Shown in pieces: positions 42,969 to 52,483 of a stretch of 64,000 nt of DNA. The stretch covers positions 1,798,001 through 1,862,000 of the forward strand of contig NZ_PZPL01000001.1 in assembly GCF_003044275.1 (NCBI RefSeq), in the 5' to 3' direction. The notes beneath the pieces were generated by a model. The model searched no databases. It was not told the DNA's origin and saw nothing but the letters and a program-made list of their open reading frames with translations. The stretch is from Rathayibacter caricis DSM 15933 (lineage in GTDB: Bacteria > Actinomycetota > Actinomycetes > Actinomycetales > Microbacteriaceae). Positions within the stretch are counted from its first letter, which is position 1. Every line of letters begins with the position of its first letter. The position numbers and the translations under genes were made by a program.

Positions 42969-43640
42969 CTAGCGCCGCCGGTACTCCAGCTCCGGCCGCC
43001 CGGGCGAGCCGTAGCGGGGAGCGCGCTCCGCGACTCCGGTGTCGGCCAGGTGCTCGAGGTAGCGCCGAGCCGTGACCCGCGAGACGTCGAGGCGGGTCGC
43101 GAGCTCGGCGGCCGACAGCCCGACCTCGCCGAGCAGCGCGGTGACGGACTCGAGCGTCTCGGCCGACAGGCCCTTCGCCAGGCCCGGCGCGTTCGAGGTC
43201 CGCAGCGCCGCGAACGCGCCGTCGACCTCGTGCTGGCTCGCGACGGCCGAGCCGTGCAGCTGCCCGCGGTAGGAGCGGTAGCTGGCGAGCTTCGCGGCGA
43301 ACGTGCTGAAGACGAACGGCTTGATCAGGTACTGCACGATGCCCGCGGCGACGGAGGCGCGCACCACCGCCGCGTCGCGCACGGCCGTGATCGCGATCAC
43401 GTCGACGTCGAGCCCGGCCGCTCGGACGGCCCGGCAGAGGTCGAGCCCGCCCATGTCCGGCAGGTTCATGTCGAGCAGGATCAGCGCGATGCCGGAGTCG
43501 GCCCGCAGTGCGCGGATGGCCTCGGCCCCGGTGCCGGCGACCGCCGCCACCTCGAACCCCTCGACACGGCGGACGTAGTCGGCGTGGGCGCTCGCGGTGA
43601 GCGGCTCGTCCTCGACGACGAGCACGCGGATCGGGGTCAT
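42969..43640 (-). CDS. CitB/DcuR-type response regulator
   Basis: This 223-residue response regulator has a receiver domain (Glu10, Asp11, Asp57 in LLDMNLPDMGG, Lys in LIKPF) and a C-terminal winged HTH (LSAAELATRLDVSRVTARRY), as in CitB, DcuR and DctR. Its ATG overlaps the stop of the kinase gene by four bases. With the kinase and the divergent dctA gene it forms a C4-dicarboxylate-sensing unit. Confidence 0.93.
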   Translation of the reverse strand: MTPIRVLVVEDEPLTASAHADYVRRVEGFEVAAVAGTGAEAIRALRADSGIALILLDMNLPDMGGLDLCRAVRAAGLDVDVIAITAVRDAAVVRASVAAGIVQYLIKPFVFSTFAAKLASYRSYRGQLHGSAVASQHEVDGAFAALRTSNAPGLAKGLSAETLESVTALLGEVGLSAAELATRLDVSRVTARRYLEHLADTGVAERAPRYGSPGRPELEYRRR

Positions 43641-45292
43641 CGCGCCGCCTCCGTCGCCAGGTCGGCGCGCACCGGCAGCGGGAGCTGGACGGTGAACACC
43701 GCGCCGACGTGCCGCGACACCTCGATCGTGCCGCCGAGGCGCTGCACCACCTGCTGCACCAGCGCCAGTCCGATGCCGCGGCCGAACGCGTCCTGCTCCT
43801 TCGTCGAGTACCCGCGCGCGAACACGTCCGCCGTCTCCTCCACTCCGGGGCCGCTGTCGGACACCTGGATCACCAGCTCCTGCTCGCCGCGCGCGCCCTC
43901 CGCGTGGCCGAGGTAGACCTCGACCCACGGCTCGTCGACGCCCTCGGGAGCCGCGGCCGCATCGAGCGCGTTGTCGATCAGGTTGCCCAGCAGCGTCACC
44001 AGATCGCCGGGCTCGAAGCCCTGCGTGCCCGGCTCCAGGTGCGTCTCGAGGTGCAGCTCGACGCCGCGCTCGCGCGCCTGCGCCATCTTGCCCAGCAGCA
44101 GCGCGGCGATCACCGGCTCCTGCACCGAGGTGATCAGCCGGTCGGCGAGCCGCTGGCTGAGCGTCAGCTCGCCCGCCGCGAACGACAGCGCCTGCTCGGG
44201 CCGGCCCAGCTCGATCAGCGAGGCGATGGTGTGCAGCCGGTTCGAGAACTCGTGGGTCTGCGAGCGCAGGGCGTCCGAGAGGGTGCGCATCGACTCCAGC
44301 TCGCCGGTCATCCGCTGCAGCTCGGTGCGATCGCGGAGGGTGGTCACCGTGCCCAGCGGACGTGCTCCCGGCGACGCGGCCGGCTGCTCCGTGACCACGA
44401 GGATCCGCTCGCGGGCGACGACGAGGCGGTCGGTGACCGGCTCGTCCGAGCGGAGCAGCTCGCGCAGCGCCTCGGGGATGTCGAGGTCGGCGATCGGCAC
44501 CGGGGTGCGGACGCCCTCGAGGCCCAGGAGCTCGAGCGCGTGGTCGTTCGCGAGCACGAGGCGCCCCCGGTCGTCCACCAGCAGCAGCCCCTCGCGCACC
44601 GAGTGCAGCACCGATTCGTAGTAGGCGAACACCTGGCTCATCTGCTCCGGGCCGCGCCCGCCGGTCACCCGCCGCAGGTAGCGGGCCAGGAGCCAGGAGC
44701 CGAGACCGCCGAGCAGGACGGCGCCGAGCGCGCCCCACGCGACGACCTGCACCCGGGCGCCGAAGGACGCGTCGACCGCCTGCAGCGTGACTCCGGCCGA
44801 CACCAGCGCGACGATCTCGCCGCTCCCGTCGAGGATCGGCGCGACCGCGCGCACCGACGGCCCGAGCGTGCCCGTGTAGGTCTCGGTGAACGTGCGGCCC
44901 TCGAGCGCCGGGGCGATGGTCCCGATGAAGGCCTCGCCGATCCGCTCGCGGTCGCGGTGCGTGTACCGGGTGCGGTCCGGATTCATGATCGTGAGGAAGT
45001 CGACGCCCGTGTCGGCCATGATCGCCTCGGCGTACGGCTGCAGCGGGCGCGACGGATCCGCCTCCTGCGTCGACTCGACGACGAACGGGTTGTCGGCGAC
45101 GGTGCGGGCGACGACGAGGCTGCGCGCGGCGGCGTCGTCACCGGCGCGCCCGCGGGCGTCGACGGCGAGCACGGCGACCGCGGCGGCGGCGATGAGGAGG
45201 ATGCAGAGCAGCTGCACCGCGAACAACCGCGCGGCGATGCTGCCGCGCGGGCCGCGGTCGCGGCGCGCACGCGGGGCGCGCACTCGGGGCAT
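43637..45292 (-). CDS. CitA/DcuS-type sensor histidine kinase
   Basis: This 551-residue kinase starts with ATG 45292, preceded by GAGGAGG. It has a first membrane helix (about 22-44), an extracytoplasmic PAS-like sensor (TGVDFLTIMNPDRTRYTHRD, GTIAPALEGRTFTETYTGTL, typical of the CitA/DcuS family), a second helix (about 185-207), a cytosolic PAS domain and a SpoOB-type kinase core (SQTHEFSNRLHTIASLIELG with the phospho-acceptor His; NLIDNALDAA; GRGIGLALVQQVVQRLGG). It should detect C4-dicarboxylates or citrate and switch on dctA, whose gene lies opposite. Confidence 0.93.
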   Translation of the reverse strand: MPRVRAPRARRDRGPRGSIAARLFAVQLLCILLIAAAAVAVLAVDARGRAGDDAAARSLVVARTVADNPFVVESTQEADPSRPLQPYAEAIMADTGVDFLTIMNPDRTRYTHRDRERIGEAFIGTIAPALEGRTFTETYTGTLGPSVRAVAPILDGSGEIVALVSAGVTLQAVDASFGARVQVVAWGALGAVLLGGLGSWLLARYLRRVTGGRGPEQMSQVFAYYESVLHSVREGLLLVDDRGRLVLANDHALELLGLEGVRTPVPIADLDIPEALRELLRSDEPVTDRLVVARERILVVTEQPAASPGARPLGTVTTLRDRTELQRMTGELESMRTLSDALRSQTHEFSNRLHTIASLIELGRPEQALSFAAGELTLSQRLADRLITSVQEPVIAALLLGKMAQARERGVELHLETHLEPGTQGFEPGDLVTLLGNLIDNALDAAAAPEGVDEPWVEVYLGHAEGARGEQELVIQVSDSGPGVEETADVFARGYSTKEQDAFGRGIGLALVQQVVQRLGGTIEVSRHVGAVFTVQLPLPVRADLATEAAR

Positions 45293-45507
45293 CGCGACCT
45301 CCTCGTCACCTCTCGCAGCGGGCGGAGCGGGCTCCGGCCGTTCCGCGTGAACAGTATGAACGCAACCGCGCCCCCGGACGTCGGCGGGGCCACCATCGGA
45401 ACGTTCCGGAGCGCTCACCGCTCCGGCCCCGCACCTCACCGGCACGACGACCCGTCGCACCAGCACCCCGCGAACACCCTCCCTCGACGAAGAGACAGGA
45501 CACGCTC

Positions 45508-46950
45508 ATGGCGAAGACGCCCGGACGCCCCTCCGACCGGAACGGCACCGACAGGCTCAGCCCCTCGGTCACCCCCGCGAAGACCCGCAAGCGGATCGAC
45601 CGCAACCACTGGCTGTACATCGCGGTCATCATCGCGGTCGTCGCCGGCGTGATCGTCGGCCTCGTGGCCCCCGCGTTCGCCGCGACCCTCGAGCCCGTCG
45701 GCAAGGCCTTCGTGGGCCTGATCAAGATGATGATCGCGCCGATCATCTTCTGCACGATCGTGATCGGCATCGGCTCGATCGCCAAGGCCGCGACGGTCGG
45801 CAAGGTCGGCGGACTGGCCCTGGGCTACTTCATCGTCATGTCGACCTTCGCGCTGGCCATCGGCCTGGTCGTCGGCAACATCCTGCACCCGGGCGAGGGG
45901 CTCGACATCTCGGGCGCCACCTACGACACGACCGACCTCAAGGCCGAGACCACCGCGGAGTTCGTCCTCGGCATCATCCCCGTGTCGCTGTTCTCGTCGC
46001 TGGTCGACGGCAGCATCCTGCAGACCCTCTTCGTCGCCCTCCTCGTCGGCTTCGCGCTGCAGAAGATGGGCGCCAAGGGCCAGCCGATCCTCGGAGCGAT
46101 CAAGCAGCTCCAGGTGCTCGTCTTCCGCATCCTCTCGATGGTCCTCTGGGTCGCCCCCATCGGCGCTTTCGGAGCGATCGCCGCGGTCGTCGGCAAGACC
46201 GGCTGGGGCGCGGTCGTCGCCCTCGCCACCCTGATGATCGGCTTCTACATCACCTGCGCGATCTTCGTGGTCGTCATCCTCGGGCTCCTGCTGCGCATCG
46301 TCACCGGCGTCAACATCTTCTCGCTGATGAAGTACCTCGGCCGCGAGTACCTCCTGATCGTCGGCACCTCCTCCTCCGAGGCCGCTCTGCCCCGCCTGAT
46401 CGCCAAGATGGAGCACCTGGGCGTCTCCAAGCCCGTCGTCGGCATCACCGTCCCGACCGGCTACTCCTTCAACCTCGACGGCACCGCGATCTACTTGACC
46501 ATGGCGTCGCTCTTCATCGCCTCGGCCACCGGCTCGCCGATGTCGATCTCGGAGCAGATCGGGCTCCTCCTCTTCATGATGATCGCCTCGAAGGGAGCTG
46601 CGGGCGTCACCGGCGCCGGCCTCGCCACCCTCGCCGGCGGCCTGCAGTCCTTCCGCCCCGACCTGGTCGACGGCGTCGGCGTCATCGTCGGCATCGACCG
46701 GTTCATGTCGGAGGCCCGCGCGGTCACCAACTTCACCGGCAACGCGGTCGCCACCCTCCTCGTCGGCACCTGGACCAAGCAGGTCGACACCACGCAGGTC
46801 CGCGAGGTCCTCGCCGGCCGAGTCCCGTTCGACGAGGCCTCGCTCGGCGCCGACGACCACGACGCCCCGGCCGCGTCGGGCACCTCGATCACCGAGGGCA
46901 TCGCGTCGATCAGCACCGCCGACCGCGCGGAGCTCGCCGGTAAGCGCTAG
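45508..46950 (+). CDS. dctA: C4-dicarboxylate/cation symporter DctA
   Basis: This 480-residue member of the dicarboxylate/amino acid:cation symporter family has the fold's signatures: a serine-rich hairpin (TSSSEAALPRLIAKMEHLGV), PTGYSFNLDGTAIYLTMASL for cation and substrate binding, and GAAGVTGAGLATLAGGL. It takes up succinate, fumarate and malate with protons or sodium. ATG 45508 starts right after the leader. It is divergent from the CitA/CitB-type two-component system, which probably induces it. A strong hairpin follows at 46974-47022. Confidence 0.93.
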   Translation: MAKTPGRPSDRNGTDRLSPSVTPAKTRKRIDRNHWLYIAVIIAVVAGVIVGLVAPAFAATLEPVGKAFVGLIKMMIAPIIFCTIVIGIGSIAKAATVGKVGGLALGYFIVMSTFALAIGLVVGNILHPGEGLDISGATYDTTDLKAETTAEFVLGIIPVSLFSSLVDGSILQTLFVALLVGFALQKMGAKGQPILGAIKQLQVLVFRILSMVLWVAPIGAFGAIAAVVGKTGWGAVVALATLMIGFYITCAIFVVVILGLLLRIVTGVNIFSLMKYLGREYLLIVGTSSSEAALPRLIAKMEHLGVSKPVVGITVPTGYSFNLDGTAIYLTMASLFIASATGSPMSISEQIGLLLFMMIASKGAAGVTGAGLATLAGGLQSFRPDLVDGVGVIVGIDRFMSEARAVTNFTGNAVATLLVGTWTKQVDTTQVREVLAGRVPFDEASLGADDHDAPAASGTSITEGIASISTADRAELAGKR

Positions 46951-46973
46951 GCGCCGCTCCCGCCCCCACGACG

Positions 46974-47022
46974 ACCGCCCCGTTCGAGGAACCGCCCCCC
47001 TGGGTTCCTCGAGCGGGGCGGT
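46974..47022. terminator. Terminator hairpin after dctA
   Basis: Twenty-base arms (46974-46993 and 47003-47022) pair with one mismatch around a nine-base loop. It lies between the convergent dctA and YczE-like genes and can stop both transcripts. Confidence 0.78.
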
Positions 47023-47028
47023 TCTGCG

Positions 47029-47697
47029 TCAGCGCCGCCGCCCCACGCCGAGCAGCGGCAGCGTCACCGTGCACAGCGGGCCGATGAGCACCGCGAACGC
47101 GAGGGTGCCGACGCCGACGTTCCCGCCCAGCGCCCAGCCGATGAGCAGCACGGTGGCCTCGACGCCCGAGCGGCCGACCCAGATGGGCAGGCCGGTGCGG
47201 CGGTGCAGCCCCGTCATCAGTCCGTCGCGCGGGCCGGGCCCGAGGTGCGCCCCGATGTAGACGCCGCTCGCGACCGCGAGCAGCACGAGTCCCGCGGTGA
47301 AGAGCAGGATCTGCCCCCAGAGCGTCGAGGGTGTCGGGATCAGCCACATCCCGAGCTCGATCGCGGGTCCCACGGTCAGCACGTTCAGCACGGTGCCCAA
47401 CCCCGGCCGCTGCCGGAGAGGGATCCACAGCAGCAGCACGAGCAGGCCGATGATGTTCGTGAGCAGTCCGATTCCCAGTCCGGTGCGGAGCGAGAGGCCC
47501 TGCGCGAAGACGGTCCACGGATCCACTCCGAGCGCCGCCCGGATCATCATGGCGTCCGCGACGCCGTAGAGGACGAGCCCGACCATCAGCCGGGGAACGG
47601 CTCGGATCCGCCACTGTCCGAGCGGAACGGGAGCGTCGAGGGGCGCCGGGGCGGTGAGGGGGCGGGAGGCGGGCGAAGCGGTCACAGGGGACATCAC
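47029..47697 (-). CDS. YczE/YyaS family membrane protein
   Basis: This 222-residue membrane protein has about five helices and the YczE pattern: LVLYGVADAMMIRAALGVDP, FAQGLSLRTGLGIGLLTNII, then the short GAHLGPGPRDGLMTGLHRRT motif and GRSGVEATVLLIGWALGG. YczE-type proteins are proposed transporters or integral membrane factors for secondary metabolite production. GTG 47697 or ATG 47694 may be used. It is divergent from a MocR gene with a 50-base gap; that gene pair recurs widely in actinobacteria. Confidence 0.87.
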   Translation of the reverse strand: MMSPVTASPASRPLTAPAPLDAPVPLGQWRIRAVPRLMVGLVLYGVADAMMIRAALGVDPWTVFAQGLSLRTGLGIGLLTNIIGLLVLLLWIPLRQRPGLGTVLNVLTVGPAIELGMWLIPTPSTLWGQILLFTAGLVLLAVASGVYIGAHLGPGPRDGLMTGLHRRTGLPIWVGRSGVEATVLLIGWALGGNVGVGTLAFAVLIGPLCTVTLPLLGVGRRR

Positions 47698-47703
47698 AGC
47701 GCA

Positions 47704-47732
47704 GGATTGGCCTTCCGCGCGCGGTCCAATCC
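47704..47732. promoter_or_regulatory. Putative MocR operator GGATTGG-N15-CCAATCC
   Basis: Perfect seven-base arms at 47704-47710 and 47726-47732 lie in the short divergent gap. TACCTT (47736-47741) six bases before the MocR ATG is a possible -10 box, so a bound dimer would touch both promoters. Confidence 0.5.
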
Positions 47733-47747
47733 CACTACCTTGGACGC

Positions 47748-49184
47748 ATGGCTGATGTCCACTTCGGCGTGCGCGCCCTGCAGACCCTCCTCGGCGACTG
47801 GCGCGAGCAGCGCGGCACCCGCCCCGCGTACCTGGCGCTCGCCGACCGCATCCGCCTGCTCGTCATCGACGGCCGCATCCCGGCCGACAGCCGGCTGCCC
47901 GCCGAGCGCGAGCTCTCGGCCCGGCTGGGCGTCAGCCGCACCACCGTCGCGGCTGCCTACCGCGAGCTGCGCGAGAGCGGCTACCTCGTGAGCGTCCGCG
48001 GCTCCGGCAGCGTGACGCGCCTCCCGGGTGCCGCGGTGCACGCCGTGCCGACCCTGGCGCCCGACTTCCTCGACTTCACCAAGGCGGCGCTCCCCGCCGT
48101 GCCCGAGCTGGGGGAGGCCTACGCCCGAGCGGCGCAGCGAGTGCCCGAGCACTTCGACGACGGCTCCTACGACACCGTGGGCCTGCCGATGCTGCGCCGG
48201 GCGATCGCCGAGCGCTACACGAAGCGCGGCCTGCGGACCGAGCCCGGTCAGATCATGGTGACCATCGGCGCCCAGCACGCGATCGCCCTCGTCGCGCGCA
48301 CCCTCCTCTCGCGCGGCGACCGCGCCCTGATCGAGGCGCCGACGTACCCGCACGCCTACGAGGCGCTCCGGCTCGCCGGCGCTCGGCTCGTGCCGGTCAA
48401 CGTCGACGGCGCGGACGGCTGGGACGACGAGGGCCTGATCGCCGCGCTCCGCGGCACCAGCCCGACGCTGGCCTACCTGATGCCCGACTTCCACAACCCG
48501 ACCGGCCGCTCGATGGCTCCGGAGCTGCGCGAGCGCGCTATCGCCGCGGCCGCGCGCCAGGGCACGGTGATCATCGCCGACGAGACCACCGCCGAACTCG
48601 ACATCGACCGGCGGATGTCGCCGCTCCCGTTCGCCGCGTACGGTCCGGAGGGGACGGTGATCTCGATCGGGTCCGTCGGCAAGACGCTGTGGGGCGGGAT
48701 CCGCATCGGCTGGATCCGCGCGGATCGGGGCACGATCCGCAAGCTCGTCGCGGCCCGCTCCGCCGGCGACCTCGGCAGCCCGATCCTCGAGCAGCTGCTC
48801 GTCACCGACATGCTCGGCCGGATGGAGGGGGTGTTCGAGCTGCGCCGCGAGCAGCTGCGCGCCGGTCGCGACCACCTCGAGGCGGCTCTCGCCCGCGCGA
48901 TCCCGGAGTGGAGCGTCCCGCGCGTCTCGGGCGGCCTGTCGACCTGGGTGGGCCTGGGCCGTCCGGCGAGCTCGCAGCTGGCGCTCGCCGCCCGCACCTT
49001 CGGCCTGCTGATCACCGCCGGCCCCCGCTTCGGGATCGACGGCGCGTTCGAGCGCTTCCTCCGCATCCCGATCGGCTACTCGCCCGAGACGACGGACCGC
49101 GCGGTCGAGGCGCTCGCCGCGGCGTGGGCGCAGGTCGCCCGGCACCCGGTGGCCGAGACGGGGTACCTCGCGGACGTCGTCTGA
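47748..49184 (+). CDS. MocR family regulator (GntR HTH fused to PLP aminotransferase fold)
   Basis: This 478-residue regulator has an N-terminal GntR-type winged HTH (LADRIRLLVIDGRIPADSRL, then LSARLGVSRTTVAAAYRELR, residues about 25-85) and a C-terminal fold-type-I aminotransferase domain in which SIGSVGKTLWGG places the PLP-binding lysine at 312. MocR proteins sense PLP or PLP-amino-acid adducts. The divergent YczE gene is its most likely target, as in other actinobacteria. TACCTT six bases before ATG suggests a leaderless mRNA. Confidence 0.93.
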   Translation: MADVHFGVRALQTLLGDWREQRGTRPAYLALADRIRLLVIDGRIPADSRLPAERELSARLGVSRTTVAAAYRELRESGYLVSVRGSGSVTRLPGAAVHAVPTLAPDFLDFTKAALPAVPELGEAYARAAQRVPEHFDDGSYDTVGLPMLRRAIAERYTKRGLRTEPGQIMVTIGAQHAIALVARTLLSRGDRALIEAPTYPHAYEALRLAGARLVPVNVDGADGWDDEGLIAALRGTSPTLAYLMPDFHNPTGRSMAPELRERAIAAAARQGTVIIADETTAELDIDRRMSPLPFAAYGPEGTVISIGSVGKTLWGGIRIGWIRADRGTIRKLVAARSAGDLGSPILEQLLVTDMLGRMEGVFELRREQLRAGRDHLEAALARAIPEWSVPRVSGGLSTWVGLGRPASSQLALAARTFGLLITAGPRFGIDGAFERFLRIPIGYSPETTDRAVEALAAAWAQVARHPVAETGYLADVV

Positions 49185-49261
49185 CCGCCCGACGCTGGGA
49201 GCACACCCGCATCATCCTGAGGATCGACGAGTACTCAGTCGGCTGATGAAAGACTCGTGAG

Positions 49262-52200
49262 GTGCATCTCCTCGCGGTCCTCAGCATGAAGAACCGGGCG
49301 CTCATCGCCCTCGTCACCGTCGTCGTCGCCGTGTTCGGAGGGGTCGCGCTCACCGGTCTGAAGCAGGAGCTGGCGCCGTCGATCTCGTTCCCGCAGCTGG
49401 CGGTCGTGTCCAGCTACCCGGGCGCGGCGCCCGAGGTGGTCAATGACGACGTGTCGACCCCGATCGAGACCGCGATCCAGGGCGTTCCGGGGCTCGAGAC
49501 GACCAGCGCGACGTCCTCGACGAACTCGTCCCTGATCTCGGCGTCGTTCACCTACGGCACCGATCTCGCCACCGCCGAGCAGAAGATCCTGCAGGCGATC
49601 AACCGCATCCGCAGCACGCTGCCCGAGGGGGTCGATCCGCAGGTCGTCACCGGATCCTTCGACGACCTGCCGGTCCTCCAGCTCGCCGTCTCGAGCGACG
49701 GCGACGCCGAGGCGCTCGCGAGCGACCTGCGCGAGAGCGTGATCCCGGACCTCGAGGAGGTCGACGGCGTCCGCGAGGTCGCCCTCGTCGGCGAGACCGC
49801 GCAGCGCGTGACGATCACTCCCGACGACGCGCAGCTCGCCGCCGCCGGAGTCACGGCGAACGACATCCGCACCGCGCTGCAGCAGAACGGCGTGCTCGTC
49901 GCCGGCGGCGAGATCACCCAGGACGGCTCGACCTTCTCGGTGCAGTCCGGTCAGAAGCTCGGCTCGACCGACGACATCGCGGCGCTGCCGCTGCTGCCGT
50001 CCTCCGCCGGCGCGTCCGCGGGGGCGTTCCCCGCCGCTCCCACCGCCGCCCTGCCGACCATCGGCTCCGTGGCCGCCGTCGCCGTGACGGAGGCGCCCGT
50101 CACCTCGATCTCGCGCGTCAACGGCCAGCCCGCGCTCACCCTCTCGATCACGAAGCTGCCCGCCGCCAACACGGTCGACGTCTCGACCGGCGTCACCGCG
50201 CTGCTGCCGGATCTCGAGGCCTCGCTCGGCGACGGCGCGACCTTCACCTCGGTCTTCGACCAGGCTCCCTACATCCAGGAGTCGATCGCGGCGCTCGCGC
50301 AGGAGGGGGCGCTGGGCCTCGTCTTCGCGGTGCTCGTGATCCTGGTGTTCCTGCTCTCGGTGCGGTCGACGCTGGTGACGGCCATCTCGATCCCGACGTC
50401 GGTGCTGATCACCTTCATCGGCCTGCAGACCGCCGGGTACACGCTCAACATCCTCACCCTCGGCGCACTGACCATCGCGATCGGCCGCGTCGTCGACGAC
50501 TCCATCGTCGTGATCGAGAACATCAAGCGGCATCTCGACGCGGGGGAGGAGCGCGCGGGCACCATCGCGCGCGCCGTCCGCGAGGTCGCCGGAGCGATCA
50601 CCGCCTCGACCATCACGACCGTCGCGGTGTTCCTGCCGATCTCGTTCGTCGGCGGCACGACCGGCGAGCTCTTCCGTCCGTTCGCGCTGACCGTGACCAT
50701 CGCGCTGCTCGCCTCGCTGGTGGTGGCGCTCACGATCGTCCCGGTGCTCGCCTACTGGTTCCTGCGCCCCTCGAAGCGCCCGGGCGTCCGCGAGGCCGCG
50801 CGCGCGGCGCTCGACGAGGAGCGCACGGCGGCGGGGGAGATCCCCGTCGCACCTGCGCCTGCGCGGGAACCGCTGCCGGAGTCGCCCGCCCACGGCCACC
50901 GCTCGGCTCACGCCGCCCCGCGCCCGGCCTCCGCGCTCCAGCGCGTCTACGGTCCGATCATCGCCTGGACGCTCAAGCACTCCGTCGTCACGGTGCTGCT
51001 CTCGCTGCTGGTCCTGGTCGGCACCGGCGCGCTCTACCCGCTGATGAAGACCAACTTCCTGGGGGCCAGCGGGCAGAACACCTTCACCGTCACGCAGACC
51101 GTTCCGGTCGGGCAGAGCCTGGACGCGCAGGACGTCACCGCGCAGGCGTCCAGCACCGCGATCCTCGACGTCGACGGCGTCGAGACCGTGCAGCTCTCGA
51201 TCGGGTCCTCGGGCGGCGGGCTGCAGAGCGCGTTCGGCGGCGGAGGCGGGAGCAGCATCAGCTACTCCGTCACCACCGACGAGTCGGCCGACCAGGAGGT
51301 CGTGCAGTCCGAGGTCCGCGACGCGCTGGGCGAGGTCGCCGACCCCGACGACATCAGCGTCTCGGCCGCGTCCGGCTTCGGCGCGTCCTCGGACATCGAG
51401 GTCGACCTGACCACGGCCTCGCAGTCCGACCTGCAGAGCGCGAACGACGCGCTGCTCGAGGCGCTGCGCGGCACCGACGGGATCAGCCAGGCCGAGTCGA
51501 ACCTCTCCTCCTCCCTGCCCTACATCGCCGTTCGGGTCGACCGGGCTGCCGCGGCGCAGGCGGGCCTCAGCGAGGTGGCGGTCGGCACGATCGTCAGCCA
51601 GGCGCTCCAGCCCTCGCAGGCGGGCACCGTCGTGATCGAGGACCGCACGCTCTCGATCTACCTCGCCGACGCGCAGCCGCCGGCGACGATCGACGAGCTC
51701 TCGGCGCTCGAGATCCCGACGCTCACCGGCCCGGTCGCCCTGTCGACCCTCGCCGCGGTCGAGCAGACGAACGGCCCGGCGAGCATCACCACCGAGCGCG
51801 GTCAGCGCTCGGCCACGATCACCGTCACTCCGGAGGGAGACGACCTCGCCTCGGCGAACGTCGCCGTGCAGAGCGCGATCGACGGCACCGACCTCCCCGC
51901 GGGCGTCTCGGCCGAGCTCGGCGGAGTGACGGCGGACCAGACCGACGCCTTCTCGCAGCTGGGCATCGCGCTGCTCGTGGCGATCCTCATCGTCTACGTG
52001 GTGATGGTCGCGACGTTCCGCTCGCTGCTGCAGCCCCTCCTGCTGCTCGTCTCGGTGCCGTTCGCGGCGACCGGAGCGATCCTGCTCCAGGTGGTCACGG
52101 GCGTCCCGCTGGGCGTCCCCTCCCTCATCGGCGTGCTGATGCTGATCGGCATCGTGGTGACGAACGCGATCGTTCTCGTCGACCTCGTGAACCAGTACCG

Positions 52201-52483
52201 CGAGCGCGGCATGCCGGTGCGCGAGGCGCTGCTGCACGGCACGGAGCGGCGCCTGCGCCCGATCCTGATGACGGCCCTCGCGACGATCTTCGCGCTGCTG
52301 CCGATGGCGCTCGGGATCACCGGCCACGGCGGGTTCATCTCGCAGCCGCTGGCCATCGTCGTGATCGGCGGACTGGTGTCGTCGACCGTGCTGACGCTGG
52401 TCGTGCTGCCGGTCATCTACAACCTGGTCGAGGGGTATCGTGAGCGGCGGCGTGCCGCCCGCGCCGGGAAGGCGTCGGCATGA
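49262..52483 (+). CDS. Efflux RND transporter permease (AcrB/SwrC-like)
   Basis: This 1073-residue protein has the RND layout: a first membrane helix, large periplasmic loop 1, helices 2-6 (IAIGRVVDDSIVVIENIKRH with the proton-relay aspartates), a disordered insert with proline/alanine (about 510-560), loop 2 and helices 8-12 (GVLMLIGIVVTNAIVLVDLV, RPILMTALATIFALLPMALG). Actinobacteria lack an outer membrane of the Gram-negative type, and no adaptor or channel genes are present, so it probably works alone, as SwrC does. GTG 49262 is used; ATG 49286 is an alternative. Its stop overlaps the next start. Confidence 0.92.
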   Translation: MHLLAVLSMKNRALIALVTVVVAVFGGVALTGLKQELAPSISFPQLAVVSSYPGAAPEVVNDDVSTPIETAIQGVPGLETTSATSSTNSSLISASFTYGTDLATAEQKILQAINRIRSTLPEGVDPQVVTGSFDDLPVLQLAVSSDGDAEALASDLRESVIPDLEEVDGVREVALVGETAQRVTITPDDAQLAAAGVTANDIRTALQQNGVLVAGGEITQDGSTFSVQSGQKLGSTDDIAALPLLPSSAGASAGAFPAAPTAALPTIGSVAAVAVTEAPVTSISRVNGQPALTLSITKLPAANTVDVSTGVTALLPDLEASLGDGATFTSVFDQAPYIQESIAALAQEGALGLVFAVLVILVFLLSVRSTLVTAISIPTSVLITFIGLQTAGYTLNILTLGALTIAIGRVVDDSIVVIENIKRHLDAGEERAGTIARAVREVAGAITASTITTVAVFLPISFVGGTTGELFRPFALTVTIALLASLVVALTIVPVLAYWFLRPSKRPGVREAARAALDEERTAAGEIPVAPAPAREPLPESPAHGHRSAHAAPRPASALQRVYGPIIAWTLKHSVVTVLLSLLVLVGTGALYPLMKTNFLGASGQNTFTVTQTVPVGQSLDAQDVTAQASSTAILDVDGVETVQLSIGSSGGGLQSAFGGGGGSSISYSVTTDESADQEVVQSEVRDALGEVADPDDISVSAASGFGASSDIEVDLTTASQSDLQSANDALLEALRGTDGISQAESNLSSSLPYIAVRVDRAAAAQAGLSEVAVGTIVSQALQPSQAGTVVIEDRTLSIYLADAQPPATIDELSALEIPTLTGPVALSTLAAVEQTNGPASITTERGQRSATITVTPEGDDLASANVAVQSAIDGTDLPAGVSAELGGVTADQTDAFSQLGIALLVAILIVYVVMVATFRSLLQPLLLLVSVPFAATGAILLQVVTGVPLGVPSLIGVLMLIGIVVTNAIVLVDLVNQYRERGMPVREALLHGTERRLRPILMTALATIFALLPMALGITGHGGFISQPLAIVVIGGLVSSTVLTLVVLPVIYNLVEGYRERRRAARAGKASA

